The notes: generated from the letters alone by a model not told the origin. 64,000 nt of DNA from Clostridium manihotivorum (GCF_004015185.1 NZ_CP025746.1:62001-126000), one strand, 5' to 3'; positions 1 to 8,912 are shown, numbered from the stretch's first letter. Made by a program: numbers and translations.

Positions 1-279
1 GAACCACTGAAGGGTATACTAAAACACGGAATATTAAAAGCTAGAATTGCTGATGCTTTAACCGATGGAATGAGAAGTATGATGCTAGAAAGCAAAGGTT
101 ATAACGTTTCAGTTGTGGAATACATCTCTCCATTAGAAACCCCTAAAAACTTAATGATTAGAGCAGTTAAGACCGGAAAAGAAAAACCAGAGCTTATGGA
201 TGATTACATCTCTTTAATGGCATCATTAAATGCATATCCTGTGCTCTATAAATTCTTAAATGAAGGCTGGGAGGCTTAG
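1..279 (+). CDS. C-terminal end of a probable SAM-dependent methyltransferase (partial)
   Basis: The frame is open from base 1 to the stop at 277-279, so only the last 92 residues are visible and the start lies outside the window. The tail has the pattern GILK-x-GILKARIADALTDG, then a segment ending in ETPKNLMIRAVK. From memory this resembles the C-terminus of class I methyltransferases of the Methyltransf_32 type (related to METTL25), where 'TPKNLLIRAV' closes the last strand. The catalytic SAM-binding part is not visible, so the assignment rests on the tail alone. The gene ends 27 bp before the IS1182 element. Confidence 0.5.
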   Translation, partial: EPLKGILKHGILKARIADALTDGMRSMMLESKGYNVSVVEYISPLETPKNLMIRAVKTGKEKPELMDDYISLMASLNAYPVLYKFLNEGWEA

Positions 280-369
280 TAAAAATCTAGATATAAACAA
301 CAAGAAGGGAGTGTCGCGAAATGATTAATTTTTAATCAGGAGCGATGCTCCTTTTCGGCTTAAAGAAAG

Positions 370-414
370 AAATATCCACAAAATTGAAATATCAAATCAA
401 TTTTGTGGATATTT
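370..414 (-). terminator. Terminator-like hairpin inside the IS, after the transposase gene
   Basis: A perfect 18-bp stem (370-387 with 397-414) and a 9-base loop lie 48 bp past the transposase stop. T-rich flanks on both sides would let it work in both directions, ending the transposase transcript and blocking read-in from the left. Confidence 0.75.
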
Positions 415-461
415 TTGAATTTTAAACGCACTTAAACAAACCTAGCGACCAGGTTCCATAA

Positions 462-2072
462 TTAGGCAGTAGGTTTTAGTTCATGAAGATGTTTTTGAGT
501 TCTTCCATTTTGTATTTTTGAATGTAATTTATTAATGTTATAGCCAATACAAAGTAAAATAAATTCAGTTTTAACACTAATTTTTCCACGTGTTAAAAAT
601 CTATTGAATTCATAATCACTTTTAAGAACGCCAAATGCTCCTTCGACCTGAATAGATCTATTCATTCTTAATTTAGTTCCAAATTCAGTTGTAATATTTC
701 TATAAGATACTTCACGCTTTTCAACAAAAGTTTTTGACACTTGCATCTTTCTATTTCCTTTTGCTTTCGTGCACTTCGATTTATGAACGCAGTTTTCACA
801 GCTTTCACACTCATAAATAGTAACTTCTGATTTGTATCCACTGGCGGATCTTCTATGAGTAATCGAAGTAGGGAGTAACTTTCTATTGTTATTGCAGACA
901 TAAAAATCTGATTCGGCATCATATTTCATATTTTCTCTCTTGCTTATATCATTTTTAAAACTTCTTTTTTTCCATTTCTCATAAGTTTGAGGCTTTATGT
1001 ATGGAATCTGATTATTGGATTCTAAAAACAAATAATTCTCTTCGCTTTCATAACCAGAATCTGCAATTACATTATGATATTTATGACCAGTTTTCTCTTC
1101 CATATTATTAAGCATAGGTATTAATGTTGATATGTCATTTCTATCATCAAATATTCCGACGCCGGTTACGTATTCACTTTCGACTCCGATTTGTACATTA
1201 TATGCCGGTTTTAATTGTCCATTTCTCATATGATCGTCTTTCATTTGCATGAAAGTTGCGTCTGGATCAGTTTTAGAATAACTATTTCTATTTGAAAATA
1301 TAGTTTTGCTGAAATTATATTTTTCTTGTCTCTCTTTATATTCCGATAGTTGTTCTGTCCATTTCTGAATTTTAGTTTTTCTTTTACCTATCCCGTAAAC
1401 AAATTCTATGTTTCTATTCTCTTTTTCATGTAAAAGCCATTGAAGTATTTTATCAATATCAACTATCAATGTTTCTTTTTCGATACTAAATTCTTTCAGT
1501 TCCTCAAGGTTGATATTTTTAACAAGAGTAAGAATTTTATCAAACATTTTCTCTTCATTCTTGTAAATAGCTTTCTTCCAAACAAAAGTATATCTATTGG
1601 CATTCGCTTCGATCTTAGTACCATCAATAAATACATTTTCAAATAATATTTCATTATGATTAGCTAAATAATTAACTTGCTGATAAAATAAATCTTCAAT
1701 CACTTCGTCTGATAGATACTCTTTACGAAATCTACTAATTGTAGTATGATCAGGTGCTTTGCATCCTTTTAATAGCCACCTGAAATTTATATCTCTTTTA
1801 CATGATTTCTCTATTTTTCTGCTTGAATATATATTTTGAGAATAAGCATAAGATATTATTTTGAACATGATTTTTGGTTCCACTGCCGGTTTTCTTCCGA
1901 AGGAAGAGTACGCCTTATACAACTTTCTATAATTTAATCCCTCCAATACATGGCTTAGCAAGCGGACTGAATCATCTTCAGGTATCAAGTTTTCTAAGTT
2001 TAATGGTAATACAAGTTGAAAATCATCATTAAACTCGGTATAATTTTTATTGTATGATTTAGTTAGTAGCAT
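462..2072 (-). CDS. IS1182-family transposase
   Basis: This 536-residue DDE-type transposase cuts and rejoins the ends of its own element. The N-terminal region (about residues 1-130) has the DUF772-like pattern, with LPLNLENLIPEDDSVRLL and later DHTTISRFRKEYL. A first catalytic-type Asp lies in FENVFIDGTKIEANANRY (near residue 150). VIADSGYESEENY (near 340) carries the second Asp, and the C-terminal NRSIQVEGAFGVLKSDYEFNRF carries the Glu. A CxxC...KxxC-type cysteine cluster (ESCENCVHKSKC) is typical of IS1182. The frame is intact and of normal length, so the enzyme may be active. The start ATG at 2072 follows a stem-loop at 2090-2115. Confidence 0.92.
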   Translation of the reverse strand: MLLTKSYNKNYTEFNDDFQLVLPLNLENLIPEDDSVRLLSHVLEGLNYRKLYKAYSSFGRKPAVEPKIMFKIISYAYSQNIYSSRKIEKSCKRDINFRWLLKGCKAPDHTTISRFRKEYLSDEVIEDLFYQQVNYLANHNEILFENVFIDGTKIEANANRYTFVWKKAIYKNEEKMFDKILTLVKNINLEELKEFSIEKETLIVDIDKILQWLLHEKENRNIEFVYGIGKRKTKIQKWTEQLSEYKERQEKYNFSKTIFSNRNSYSKTDPDATFMQMKDDHMRNGQLKPAYNVQIGVESEYVTGVGIFDDRNDISTLIPMLNNMEEKTGHKYHNVIADSGYESEENYLFLESNNQIPYIKPQTYEKWKKRSFKNDISKRENMKYDAESDFYVCNNNRKLLPTSITHRRSASGYKSEVTIYECESCENCVHKSKCTKAKGNRKMQVSKTFVEKREVSYRNITTEFGTKLRMNRSIQVEGAFGVLKSDYEFNRFLTRGKISVKTEFILLCIGYNINKLHSKIQNGRTQKHLHELKPTA

Positions 2073-2089
2073 AATTTAATTATACAATT

Positions 2090-2120
2090 AATGTGAGTTC
2101 TTCGGAATTCACATTTTTTT
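2090..2120 (+). terminator. Stem-loop plus T-run upstream of the transposase gene
   Basis: An 11-bp stem with one G-T pair (aatgtgagttc against gaattcacatt) and a ttcg tetraloop is followed on the plus strand by a run of T. It probably stops outside transcription from reading into the IS, a common feature of insertion sequences; that role is inferred. Confidence 0.55.
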
Positions 2121-2463
2121 ATTTCGGCAAAAAAATTGGCTGCTACCAAACTAACTATGTTAGTTTTGCAACAGCCCCTTTATATATCAGTATGATCTAA
2201 AGTCACTAAATAATTACCATAACGTGTATTTTATTTTTTTCAATAAAACTTTTATATGCCAGTATTAAATTATTACTATATTTTGCAAAAAAACTTATTG
2301 CGCGGAGTAAAATACTATTTATATATCAAATTATTATGTAATATGATAAAGCCTCGAATAAATCAATGTATTCCTTCCAAGTTATAGTACTTGACAAGTT
2401 GTACTATTATGAGGAAAATTATAATAATTATTTAAGGATATTTATAAATTTAGGAGGTGTGAC

Positions 2464-3123
2464 ATGTTCAGAAATATTAGAAAAAAGACTTTCAATATTA
2501 TACTAGCCTTCTTAGTATTCACCTCTTTAGGCTGCTACATAAGCTATAGAGTTATAGAAGATAAAGACAAGCCAAAAATAACAAAAATGCTTCCATCTAA
2601 ATCTAATACTAAGTTATCCTTCGTTACCGAGGAAAGTATAGTAGACAAAATACAGAAGGTTGAAAAGTTGGTGGTAGTTGAAGTTGACCTTAATGAAAAA
2701 ATGGTTATTGATAATAGCTGGGGGGAATGGGATGTTTTTAAAAAGATCCAGAGAGTAGATTATTACGGAAAAGGCTCTTACTCTTTAGACTTATCTTCAA
2801 TAGACAATTCTAAGGTTAAGATAGACAAGCTCAACAAGGAAATAACTGTGCATTTACCAAAACCAATTGCTAGTACGCCTACAATAGATTATGATAAAAC
2901 CACTTTTGAATCTACAGAGAAAGGACTTCTCAGGTTTGGCGATATAAAATTGACCAAGGATGAGAGTGCAGTAATAGATAAAGAGGTAATTTCTAGGATG
3001 GGCAGTAAATTAAAAGATACAAGCATCTATGATGAAGCTGTAAAAAATAGTGAAGATACCGTAAAAAAGTTAATCAAACCTATAGTTGATGACAATGTAA
3101 AAATAAATGTACTTTTTGAATAA
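2464..3123 (+). CDS. DUF4230 domain protein, membrane anchored
   Basis: This 219-residue protein has one N-terminal hydrophobic segment (about residues 10-30), so it is probably anchored in the membrane with the rest outside. The body (IQKVEKLVVVEVDLNEKMVID through the C-terminal IKPIVDDNVKINVLFE) matches my memory of DUF4230, a family of unknown function often found in Clostridia. The SD aggaggtg sits 8 bp before the ATG. It appears monocistronic: its stop codon is embedded in a strong terminator shared with the convergent tcdA gene. No function can be assigned. Confidence 0.75.
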   Translation: MFRNIRKKTFNIILAFLVFTSLGCYISYRVIEDKDKPKITKMLPSKSNTKLSFVTEESIVDKIQKVEKLVVVEVDLNEKMVIDNSWGEWDVFKKIQRVDYYGKGSYSLDLSSIDNSKVKIDKLNKEITVHLPKPIASTPTIDYDKTTFESTEKGLLRFGDIKLTKDESAVIDKEVISRMGSKLKDTSIYDEAVKNSEDTVKKLIKPIVDDNVKINVLFE

Positions 3124-3138
3124 AAAGTACATTTATTT
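3101..3138. terminator. Bidirectional terminator between the DUF4230 gene and tcdA
   Basis: A perfect 17-bp stem (3101-3117 with 3122-3138) with a 4-base loop overlaps the last codons and stop of the DUF4230 gene and ends 4 bp before the tcdA stop. A and T runs on the two arms suit termination of both convergent genes. Confidence 0.9.
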
Positions 3139-3141
3139 TCT

Positions 3142-3903
3142 TTATATATATTCTTCTATAATATCTCTAACAACTTCGGAAGCTATTATCATACCTGCTA
3201 CTGGGGGAACGAAGGATACACTGCCAGGTATCTGTCTCTTAACAGCACACTTCTTACTACCGCCTGTGCATACGCAACCTTCCTTGCAAGTAACAACTTC
3301 ATCCATTTTTGGCTTTCTTGGTACTTCTTCAGAGTAAACTACTTTTAACTTCTTTACTCCTCTTTTTCTTAACTCATATCTCATTACTTTAGCCAAAGGA
3401 CATACCTTGGTTTTATATATGTCAGTAACCTTGAATTGAGTTGGATCTAACTTATTGCCTGTGCCCATACAACTCATAAGCTTTATATTCTTATTTTCAC
3501 AATACACAGCTAAGGCTATCTTAGCTGATACCGTATCTATAGCATCAACTACATAATCAACATCATCAGTAATTATCTCTGATATATTGTCTTCCGTAAC
3601 AAATACTTGGTGTGTTACAATCTCACACTGCCTATTTATTTCTCCAATTCTTTCTTTCATAACATCAACTTTATTTTTACTTATGGTCTTATACGTAGCA
3701 TGTACTTGTCTATTTAAGTTAGTCAAGCATACCGTATCATCATCGATAAGCACTAGAGTTCCTACTCCAGCTCTAGCCAAGGCTTCTACAGTAAAACTTC
3801 CAACACCGCCTATTCCAAATACAACCACTTTACTACCCTTTAATTTATGTAATGCTTCTTTTCCTATAAGGAGCTCTGTTCTTGATAATGAATGCTGTAG
3901 CAT
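3142..3903 (-). CDS. tcdA: tRNA threonylcarbamoyladenosine dehydratase TcdA
   Basis: This 253-residue ThiF/E1-like enzyme uses ATP to cyclise t6A37 of ANN-reading tRNAs to ct6A. The nucleotide-binding glycine motif GIGGVGS is near residue 30, followed by the acidic strand LIDDDTVCLTNLNRQVHA, which holds the Asp and the Asn-x-x-Arg of the family. DYVVDAIDTVSAK carries the central Asp. The C-terminal half has a Cys-rich stretch (CKEGCVCTGG), and the last helix (PPVAGMIIASEVV) is typical. Length is normal. The ATG follows SD aaggaga, and the gene stands alone. Confidence 0.9.
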   Translation of the reverse strand: MLQHSLSRTELLIGKEALHKLKGSKVVVFGIGGVGSFTVEALARAGVGTLVLIDDDTVCLTNLNRQVHATYKTISKNKVDVMKERIGEINRQCEIVTHQVFVTEDNISEIITDDVDYVVDAIDTVSAKIALAVYCENKNIKLMSCMGTGNKLDPTQFKVTDIYKTKVCPLAKVMRYELRKRGVKKLKVVYSEEVPRKPKMDEVVTCKEGCVCTGGSKKCAVKRQIPGSVSFVPPVAGMIIASEVVRDIIEEYI

Positions 3904-4146
3904 TGTATTACTCTCCTTTTCACCTAACCTCTAGATGTGTTCGTTCATTGTTAAACCTAGCTACTAATTATTGAACTATACATCTTTATCTATAAAACAA
4001 CTTATATAATATACTATAAATCTTATCGCATCAATAGGTAAATAATGATTATCATCAAATATGTTATACAACCTTTTACCGTTTTACATTAATTGTATTT
4101 CGTGTTAATATAATGATTATAATTGACTACATAATGAGGTGAAAAA

Positions 4147-5073
4147 ATGAATCTTAGAAAACTAATTATATTTAATCCTTTTATCGATTTAGAAGAGGAA
4201 AAGGTTTCTCCTGAGAAATTTGGTATATTTGTTGCAATTATGATTGCGGTGCTATTTGCTCTTATAATACCTTTTGCTGTGGATATAGTATTAATGATCG
4301 GTTCTGCAATAAAGGCATACTCTGTATCACCTTTAAGCGTTGATGGAGCTATTAAAGGTATTGAAAAATCCCAAAGCTTTTTACTGATATCTACTTTGAT
4401 ATCATTTTTATTAACAATAATTATAATGTGGAAAGGCTTCACTAAGAAAACCCACAATTACTTCCCAGAAAGAAAATTTAAAACTTCAGATATTTTAGGA
4501 GTTATTGCTTTAATCTTAGGTTTTCGATTGTTATTCTCTGGATCTTTAAGTTACCTTGTAGACTTAATACCTGTACCTGATTTTATAGAAAAGGCCTTTG
4601 ATCAAATGTTTATAAACCCTGCCATAGGAATAATAACTGCAGTAATAATAGCACCTATACAAGAAGAGTTCGTTAATAGAGGAATAATACTAAATGGTCT
4701 ATCTAAAAAGTATTCTCCAAAGGTTGCATTAGTGATCTCTGCATTAATCTTCGCTGCTATGCATATGAATCTTCCTCAAGGAATAAATGCTTTTTTACTT
4801 GGATTAATACTAGGATATGTCTATTTAAGTACTAAATCAATATTCTTATCAATATTATGTCATGCTACTAATAACATATGTGCTATTATTCCTGAGCTAA
4901 AAAACATACACAATATCTATCTATTAGTAGCTACTTCAATAGCAGTAGTAGTTGTAGGAATCTTACTAATGCGCTTTGGGCTAAAGAGGTTAGACTTAAA
5001 AAATCGTAGAATTCATTATGATTCTATAAGGAACAGTACAAACTTTGATAAGGAATTAGACTTTAACATATAA
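4147..5073 (+). CDS. CPBP-family intramembrane glutamic endopeptidase
   Basis: This 308-residue multi-pass membrane protein has about seven or eight hydrophobic segments. The CPBP (Abi) signature is complete: the EExxxR box is EEFVNR at residues 173-178, a conserved His in FAAMHMN is H206, and the second His in LCHATNN is H239. Relatives cleave or process membrane substrates, and some protect against bacteriocins; the substrate here is unknown. The ATG follows gaggtgaa by 5 bp. The gene is probably transcribed alone, and the C-terminal tail after the last membrane span is charged and cytoplasmic in appearance. Confidence 0.88.
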   Translation: MNLRKLIIFNPFIDLEEEKVSPEKFGIFVAIMIAVLFALIIPFAVDIVLMIGSAIKAYSVSPLSVDGAIKGIEKSQSFLLISTLISFLLTIIIMWKGFTKKTHNYFPERKFKTSDILGVIALILGFRLLFSGSLSYLVDLIPVPDFIEKAFDQMFINPAIGIITAVIIAPIQEEFVNRGIILNGLSKKYSPKVALVISALIFAAMHMNLPQGINAFLLGLILGYVYLSTKSIFLSILCHATNNICAIIPELKNIHNIYLLVATSIAVVVVGILLMRFGLKRLDLKNRRIHYDSIRNSTNFDKELDFNI

Positions 5074-5180
5074 TTTAAATATATCCACCTAACAAATCCT
5101 TATTTAAATTATGCTGTTTATTTGAGAAATCCCAGCATATTAAGTATAATTAGAATTATTAACTTTTATGGAGGTTTGTG

Positions 5181-5873
5181 ATGACTATAGGAATCATTGG
5201 TGCAATGAATGAAGAATTAGAGATTCTTCTAAAAGATATGAACTTGGAAGATACTGAAAAAAAGGCAAATATGACTTTTCACCGTGGTCAGTTGTGGGGT
5301 AAGGATGTAGTTGCTGTTGTTTGCGGTATTGGAAAGGTTAATGCTGCAGTTTGTACTCAAGTACTTATCAGTGAATACAAGGTTAACATGGTGATAAATG
5401 TTGGCGTTGCTGGAGGTATAGGTAAGGACATTTATCCAGGAGATGTTGTAATAGGAAATTCCTTAGTTCAACACGACATAGATACAACTGTATTTGGAGA
5501 TAAGCCAGGGCAGATTCCAAGATTGGATACCTTTGACTTCAAGTGCGATGAAAAGCTTGTTGAAATAGCTAAAGAGGCTTGTAAGTCACTTCCTGAGATT
5601 AATACTTTTGTAGGAAGAATTGTGTCTGGGGACCAGTTTATAGCAAGCTTAGAAAAAATTCAATGGTTAGCTAAAGAATTTGATGCTTCTGCTTGTGAGA
5701 TGGAAGGTGGTAGCATTGCTCATGTTGCCTACCTAAATCATGTGCCTTTTGTAGTTATAAGATCTATATCTGATAACGCTAATAACGGTGCTCATATGGA
5801 CTATGAAAAGTTTATACCAATAGGAGTAAAGAACTCAACCTCAATCTTAAAAGCTATGGTTGAGCTGATCTAA
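5181..5873 (+). CDS. mtnN: 5'-methylthioadenosine/S-adenosylhomocysteine nucleosidase
   Basis: This cytoplasmic enzyme hydrolyses the adenine bond of MTA and SAH, recycling products of SAM-dependent reactions. GIIGAMNEELEILL at the start, the VINVGVAGG glycine loop, DQFIAS, ACEMEGGSIAHVA (substrate-binding Met-Glu) and VIRSISDNAN (catalytic Asp) are all present. I place the start at ATG 5181 (230 residues) because SD ggagg at 5170-5174 sits 6 bp away; an in-frame GTG at 5178 is only 3 bp from it. A strong terminator follows the stop. Confidence 0.93.
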   Translation: MTIGIIGAMNEELEILLKDMNLEDTEKKANMTFHRGQLWGKDVVAVVCGIGKVNAAVCTQVLISEYKVNMVINVGVAGGIGKDIYPGDVVIGNSLVQHDIDTTVFGDKPGQIPRLDTFDFKCDEKLVEIAKEACKSLPEINTFVGRIVSGDQFIASLEKIQWLAKEFDASACEMEGGSIAHVAYLNHVPFVVIRSISDNANNGAHMDYEKFIPIGVKNSTSILKAMVELI

Positions 5874-5875
5874 GC

Positions 5876-5918
5876 AAATAGCGCCAGACTTACCTAACAG
5901 ATAAGTCTGGCGCTATTT
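5876..5918. terminator. Terminator between mtnN and the anti-sigma gene
   Basis: A perfect 17-bp stem (5876-5892 with 5902-5918) and a 9-base loop are flanked by A and T runs. It lies between two convergent genes and probably serves both. Confidence 0.92.
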
Positions 5919-5930
5919 ATTTAATTAGAT

Positions 5931-7487
5931 TTATTTTTCTGGCACAGTAAATATACCCTTTTTCTCTCCGCTATTAAGATTAAGCCTCACAGCCTGGAAA
6001 ACAGCCCCACTACCTTTAATCTTTCTCTCTCCATATATAATAGTATCATCATTCACAAAGGTTTCTATTAGATTTACATTTGGTATGGTGATGATATCAC
6101 TCTTTCCTTCAGTATATAAGTTAAAAATTGGTTTTCCATCACTATTAGTAGTCTTACTTATATATCTATTTCCACTTGGTGAAATATAATTTTTAAAGTC
6201 ATTCTGTATATCTATAGTACTACTATAGTAATGCACTTTCATAGTGTTTATATTGAATATACGTCCTTCATCATTGCCATTAACATCTGTATTCACTGAT
6301 ATCAGAAATGGACTATCGGACTTTTTGTCATAGGTATATCTTCTGTATCCAAGATCAAAAATTTTACTAAGCCTATTATTACTGTAATCATATTGATAAA
6401 GCTCAGTGTTTTTTTTATCATCATAACATAACGCATATATATAATTATTATATGCAAACAATTCATAAGGATTTATTCCTTCTATAGGCTTATTGGAGGG
6501 TAATAAGGTATTTTTTGAAGTTATTATTATCCCTTCATCAGTAACATACTTAACAGTATCTTTATTTTCATTAGATACATAACTAATTTTTTTACTATCT
6601 AGATTATATAGATAAATATCTTCTTGAACTTGAATACAAAGATATCTATCATTAGTTGACCAGGTTATATTCCCTTCATCTATAGGTTCAGTACTGTTAA
6701 CTCTTAAAATCTCACTCAGTTTTGTATCTACTATATAGCAATTAGAAGATATGGATTTATCAACTAGCAAAATAAACCTTTTGGTAGGGCTATATACTCT
6801 CTTATCGCTGTCATAGTTATTCCCATCACTATTAAAAATCCCCTCTTTTAAATAAAAATTAGTTTTATTATTTAATGAATAATAAAAAACACTCTCATTA
6901 TCTAATATGAGGTAGATGCTGTTTGATGCTACAAGAGTGATCTCTTTATCTTTTCCATTAACTAAATCTTTACTAGCCTCTGAAGACGTTCCTATATACC
7001 TTTTAGTCATATCTCCATCTTCAGTTATTGATATTGAAAGTTTGTTTTCATCTTTAATATCTTTCTTTGCATCTTTTATTTCTTTCTCAGTATAGCTAGA
7101 ACCATAACTAATTGGTGAGTTCTTATTTTTTGAATCCAGCTCCATCACCGGAAGTATAACCATGAAAATAAATAATGAGGCAACAGCTAAACCAAAGTGT
7201 ATGAGTTTTTTGTTATTCCTTCTAACTATACTAATGGCCTTTACAGAATTCTTATTGTACCTGTCTAAGTCTATAGAACCCATTATGTTAGATTTTCTAC
7301 TGCTATAAGTAAAATCTTCTCTAGCCATATCATTAAACATACTATCTCTAATAAAAGTCTTATCTTCATAGTATTTTCTACAGGTTTCACACTCGTCTAT
7401 ATGTTGTTCCATCTGATTGTTATAATCACCAGATAGCTGACGTTCTATAAACTCTATAACCTTTTCTTTAAACTCTAGACACTCCAT
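5931..7487 (-). CDS. Anti-sigma factor with zinc-finger head and large extracellular domain
   Basis: This 518-residue protein has a short cytoplasmic head with an H-x3-C-x2-C anti-sigma zinc motif (H29, C33, C36), one membrane span (about 95-115) and a roughly 400-residue outer domain. The outer part has repeated Tyr-rich strand patterns (for example IYLYNLDSKKISYV and ELYQYDYSNNRLSKIF) that look like beta-propeller blades. I chose ATG 7487 because SD aaggagg is 6-7 bp upstream; an upstream in-frame start would lie inside the sigma gene without an SD. It overlaps the sigma gene by 20 bp, so the two are co-translated. It probably holds the sigma factor inactive until an outside signal arrives; the signal is unknown. 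Confidence 0.82.
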   Translation of the reverse strand: MECLEFKEKVIEFIERQLSGDYNNQMEQHIDECETCRKYYEDKTFIRDSMFNDMAREDFTYSSRKSNIMGSIDLDRYNKNSVKAISIVRRNNKKLIHFGLAVASLFIFMVILPVMELDSKNKNSPISYGSSYTEKEIKDAKKDIKDENKLSISITEDGDMTKRYIGTSSEASKDLVNGKDKEITLVASNSIYLILDNESVFYYSLNNKTNFYLKEGIFNSDGNNYDSDKRVYSPTKRFILLVDKSISSNCYIVDTKLSEILRVNSTEPIDEGNITWSTNDRYLCIQVQEDIYLYNLDSKKISYVSNENKDTVKYVTDEGIIITSKNTLLPSNKPIEGINPYELFAYNNYIYALCYDDKKNTELYQYDYSNNRLSKIFDLGYRRYTYDKKSDSPFLISVNTDVNGNDEGRIFNINTMKVHYYSSTIDIQNDFKNYISPSGNRYISKTTNSDGKPIFNLYTEGKSDIITIPNVNLIETFVNDDTIIYGERKIKGSGAVFQAVRLNLNSGEKKGIFTVPEK

Positions 7488-8040
7488 AACTGTCACCTCC
7501 TTTAATCTTATTATTAGTATACTTTTCATACTTAGTATATAACCGGTAATACCGTTTCTTCACCGTAGACTCATTCATGCCCATAAGATTTGATATTTCC
7601 TTAAATGACATTTCAGGATGAGCGTATTTAAAATATAATATTTGCTTGTCTATCAAACTTAAAGTATTTATAAAATTTTCTATGGACGCTAGGATTTCTT
7701 TATATTCTACTATCTCTTGGGGAGATCTCTCCCCTGAAATTGAATCTTTAATATTATCAATTGCTATTTCTTTATTTTTAGAAGCCTTTCTTAAGTAGTC
7801 AATAGCCTTATTATGTGCGATAGAATATATCCAAGTGGAAAACTTATTTTCTTTATTATATGTATATAACTTATTATAAACAGATATAAATGTATCTTGA
7901 CATAAATCCTCAGCCATAGCTCTGTCACCAATAAAACTATATATGTACTTTAATATAGGGAGTTCATATTTATCAATAATATACTCAAAATATTTTGCTT
8001 CACCTTTTAAAATTCTTTCAACTAACTCTATATCGTCCAA
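7468..8040 (-). CDS. ECF-type RNA polymerase sigma factor
   Basis: This 190-residue sigma-70 family protein has only regions 2 and 4. Region 2 includes AEDLCQDTFISVYNKLYTYN and FSTWIYSIAHNKAIDYLRK. Region 4 has the helix-turn-helix MSFKEISNLMGMNESTVKKR. The start is TTG at 8040, 6 bp after a gggggtga SD. It is first in a two-gene unit with the overlapping anti-sigma gene. The target promoters cannot be read from this window; ECF genes are often self-activated, but I did not identify a convincing promoter. Confidence 0.92.
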   Translation of the reverse strand: MDDIELVERILKGEAKYFEYIIDKYELPILKYIYSFIGDRAMAEDLCQDTFISVYNKLYTYNKENKFSTWIYSIAHNKAIDYLRKASKNKEIAIDNIKDSISGERSPQEIVEYKEILASIENFINTLSLIDKQILYFKYAHPEMSFKEISNLMGMNESTVKKRYYRLYTKYEKYTNNKIKGGDSYGVSRV

Positions 8041-8254
8041 ACTACTTCACCCCCACGAAGCTACAAGTTACATATATTCCAATATTATACTACCATAAAA
8101 ATGCTTTTAATGCCCTATATTGGTAATATTTTTAATTACTCTCGTTTTCTGAATATATGTTAAATTTGTTTAATCACATACTTTTTCTTCATACAATCTT
8201 CACAACATTTTAGTAATTTATAGTCACAACCATATGTTAGGGGGATTCAATATT

Positions 8255-8746
8255 ATGAACATGACACATTATATGTCACTTTTATCAGATAATCAGCCTT
8301 GGAATCTTATTATATTCATGGCTATACCAGTTATTTGTGCTGAAACGCTTACAATCACTGAATTCTTTATAATTTTTAACAGAGTAAAACAAGGCACTGT
8401 TAAAACTATAAATAAGTTAGTTGGAATCTTTGCTGGTCTATACTTTACAGGAATCTTTATTTATTTATTTGTCAATGCAGTAATACCACTAACCACTTCT
8501 GGCGGATGGCATACCTGGGTTGATGTAGTTGCTGTTGGCTTCTATCTTAGCGGTGTTTTATTCCTACTTCCAATATCGTTAATGGAACTTGGATTGATTT
8601 TTAGAAGTAAATCTGAAGAAGAAAAACTAAAGCTTCACTTTATGCTTGTAGGCGGGTTCTTGGTAGTTGCTCATATTGCCATGATCTTCGGTATGGTAAA
8701 CCCTGAAATAATAAATAGTATGCCTAGCATGCAAGATATGCACTAA
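8255..8746 (+). CDS. Small four-span membrane protein (DUF6803-like)
   Basis: This is a 163-residue protein from ATG 8255; I chose that start because agggggatt lies about 10 bp upstream, while the earlier ATG at 8234 precedes the SD. Four hydrophobic segments are visible, with His/Met/Trp-rich ends (MNMTHYM at the start, MPSMQDMH at the end). The His and Met clustering hints at metal contact but proves nothing. From memory it resembles DUF6803 proteins of unknown function. It is followed at once by a strong terminator and the first copy of a dispersed repeat. Confidence 0.65.
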   Translation: MNMTHYMSLLSDNQPWNLIIFMAIPVICAETLTITEFFIIFNRVKQGTVKTINKLVGIFAGLYFTGIFIYLFVNAVIPLTTSGGWHTWVDVVAVGFYLSGVLFLLPISLMELGLIFRSKSEEEKLKLHFMLVGGFLVVAHIAMIFGMVNPEIINSMPSMQDMH

Positions 8747-8768
8747 AATTCATTATTTCCTAGGAAAT

Positions 8769-8808
8769 AAAAAAGCTCACTGAAGAGACTTCTTCAGTGA
8801 GCTTTTTT
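8769..8808 (+). terminator. Terminator of the DUF6803-like gene
   Basis: A perfect 18-bp stem (8769-8786 with 8791-8808) has a 4-base loop and a six-T end. The stem core is CACTGAAG, related to the CACTAAAG core of several other terminators in the window. Confidence 0.93.
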
Positions 8809-8811
8809 GAT

Positions 8812-8859
8812 CATCTGCCTTTTCTGAACATATGTGAAGAAATTCTGGCAGACGACATA
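8812..8859 (+). repeat. Dispersed 48-bp repeat A, copy 1
   Basis: It runs from catctgcc to cgacata and matches 21146-21193 and 53598-53645 with only a few substitutions. It starts 3 bp after a terminator T-run. A foldback is possible: ctgcc with ggcag outside, then ttct with agaa and the palindrome acatatgt inside. Confidence 0.85.
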
Positions 8860-8912
8860 ATTTTATTTTTTCACCTTATAACAATGATAGTTTTAAAAAT
8901 AAAACTAACTTA

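Larger units (their letters stand above)
307..2179 (-). mobile_element. IS1182-family insertion sequence, apparently complete
   Basis: The element holds one 536-codon transposase gene on the minus strand. The outer ends form an imperfect terminal inverted repeat: gggagtgtcgcgaaa at 307-321 matches the reverse complement of 2165-2179 (ggggctgttgcaaaa) at 11 of 15 positions. Each end carries a further short palindrome (about 323-336 and 2148-2166). I see no target duplication of the usual 4 bp next to these ends, so the exact borders are uncertain by a few bases. The element lies between the methyltransferase and DUF4230 genes. Confidence 0.75.

Noticed and set aside
2385..2406. A perfect TTGACA and the nearby pairs tagtac/gtacta as a promoter plus operator for the DUF4230 gene
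   Set aside because: The nearest TATAAT is 23 bp away, too far for a standard promoter, and the inner and outer palindromes have different centres, so an operator is not convincing.
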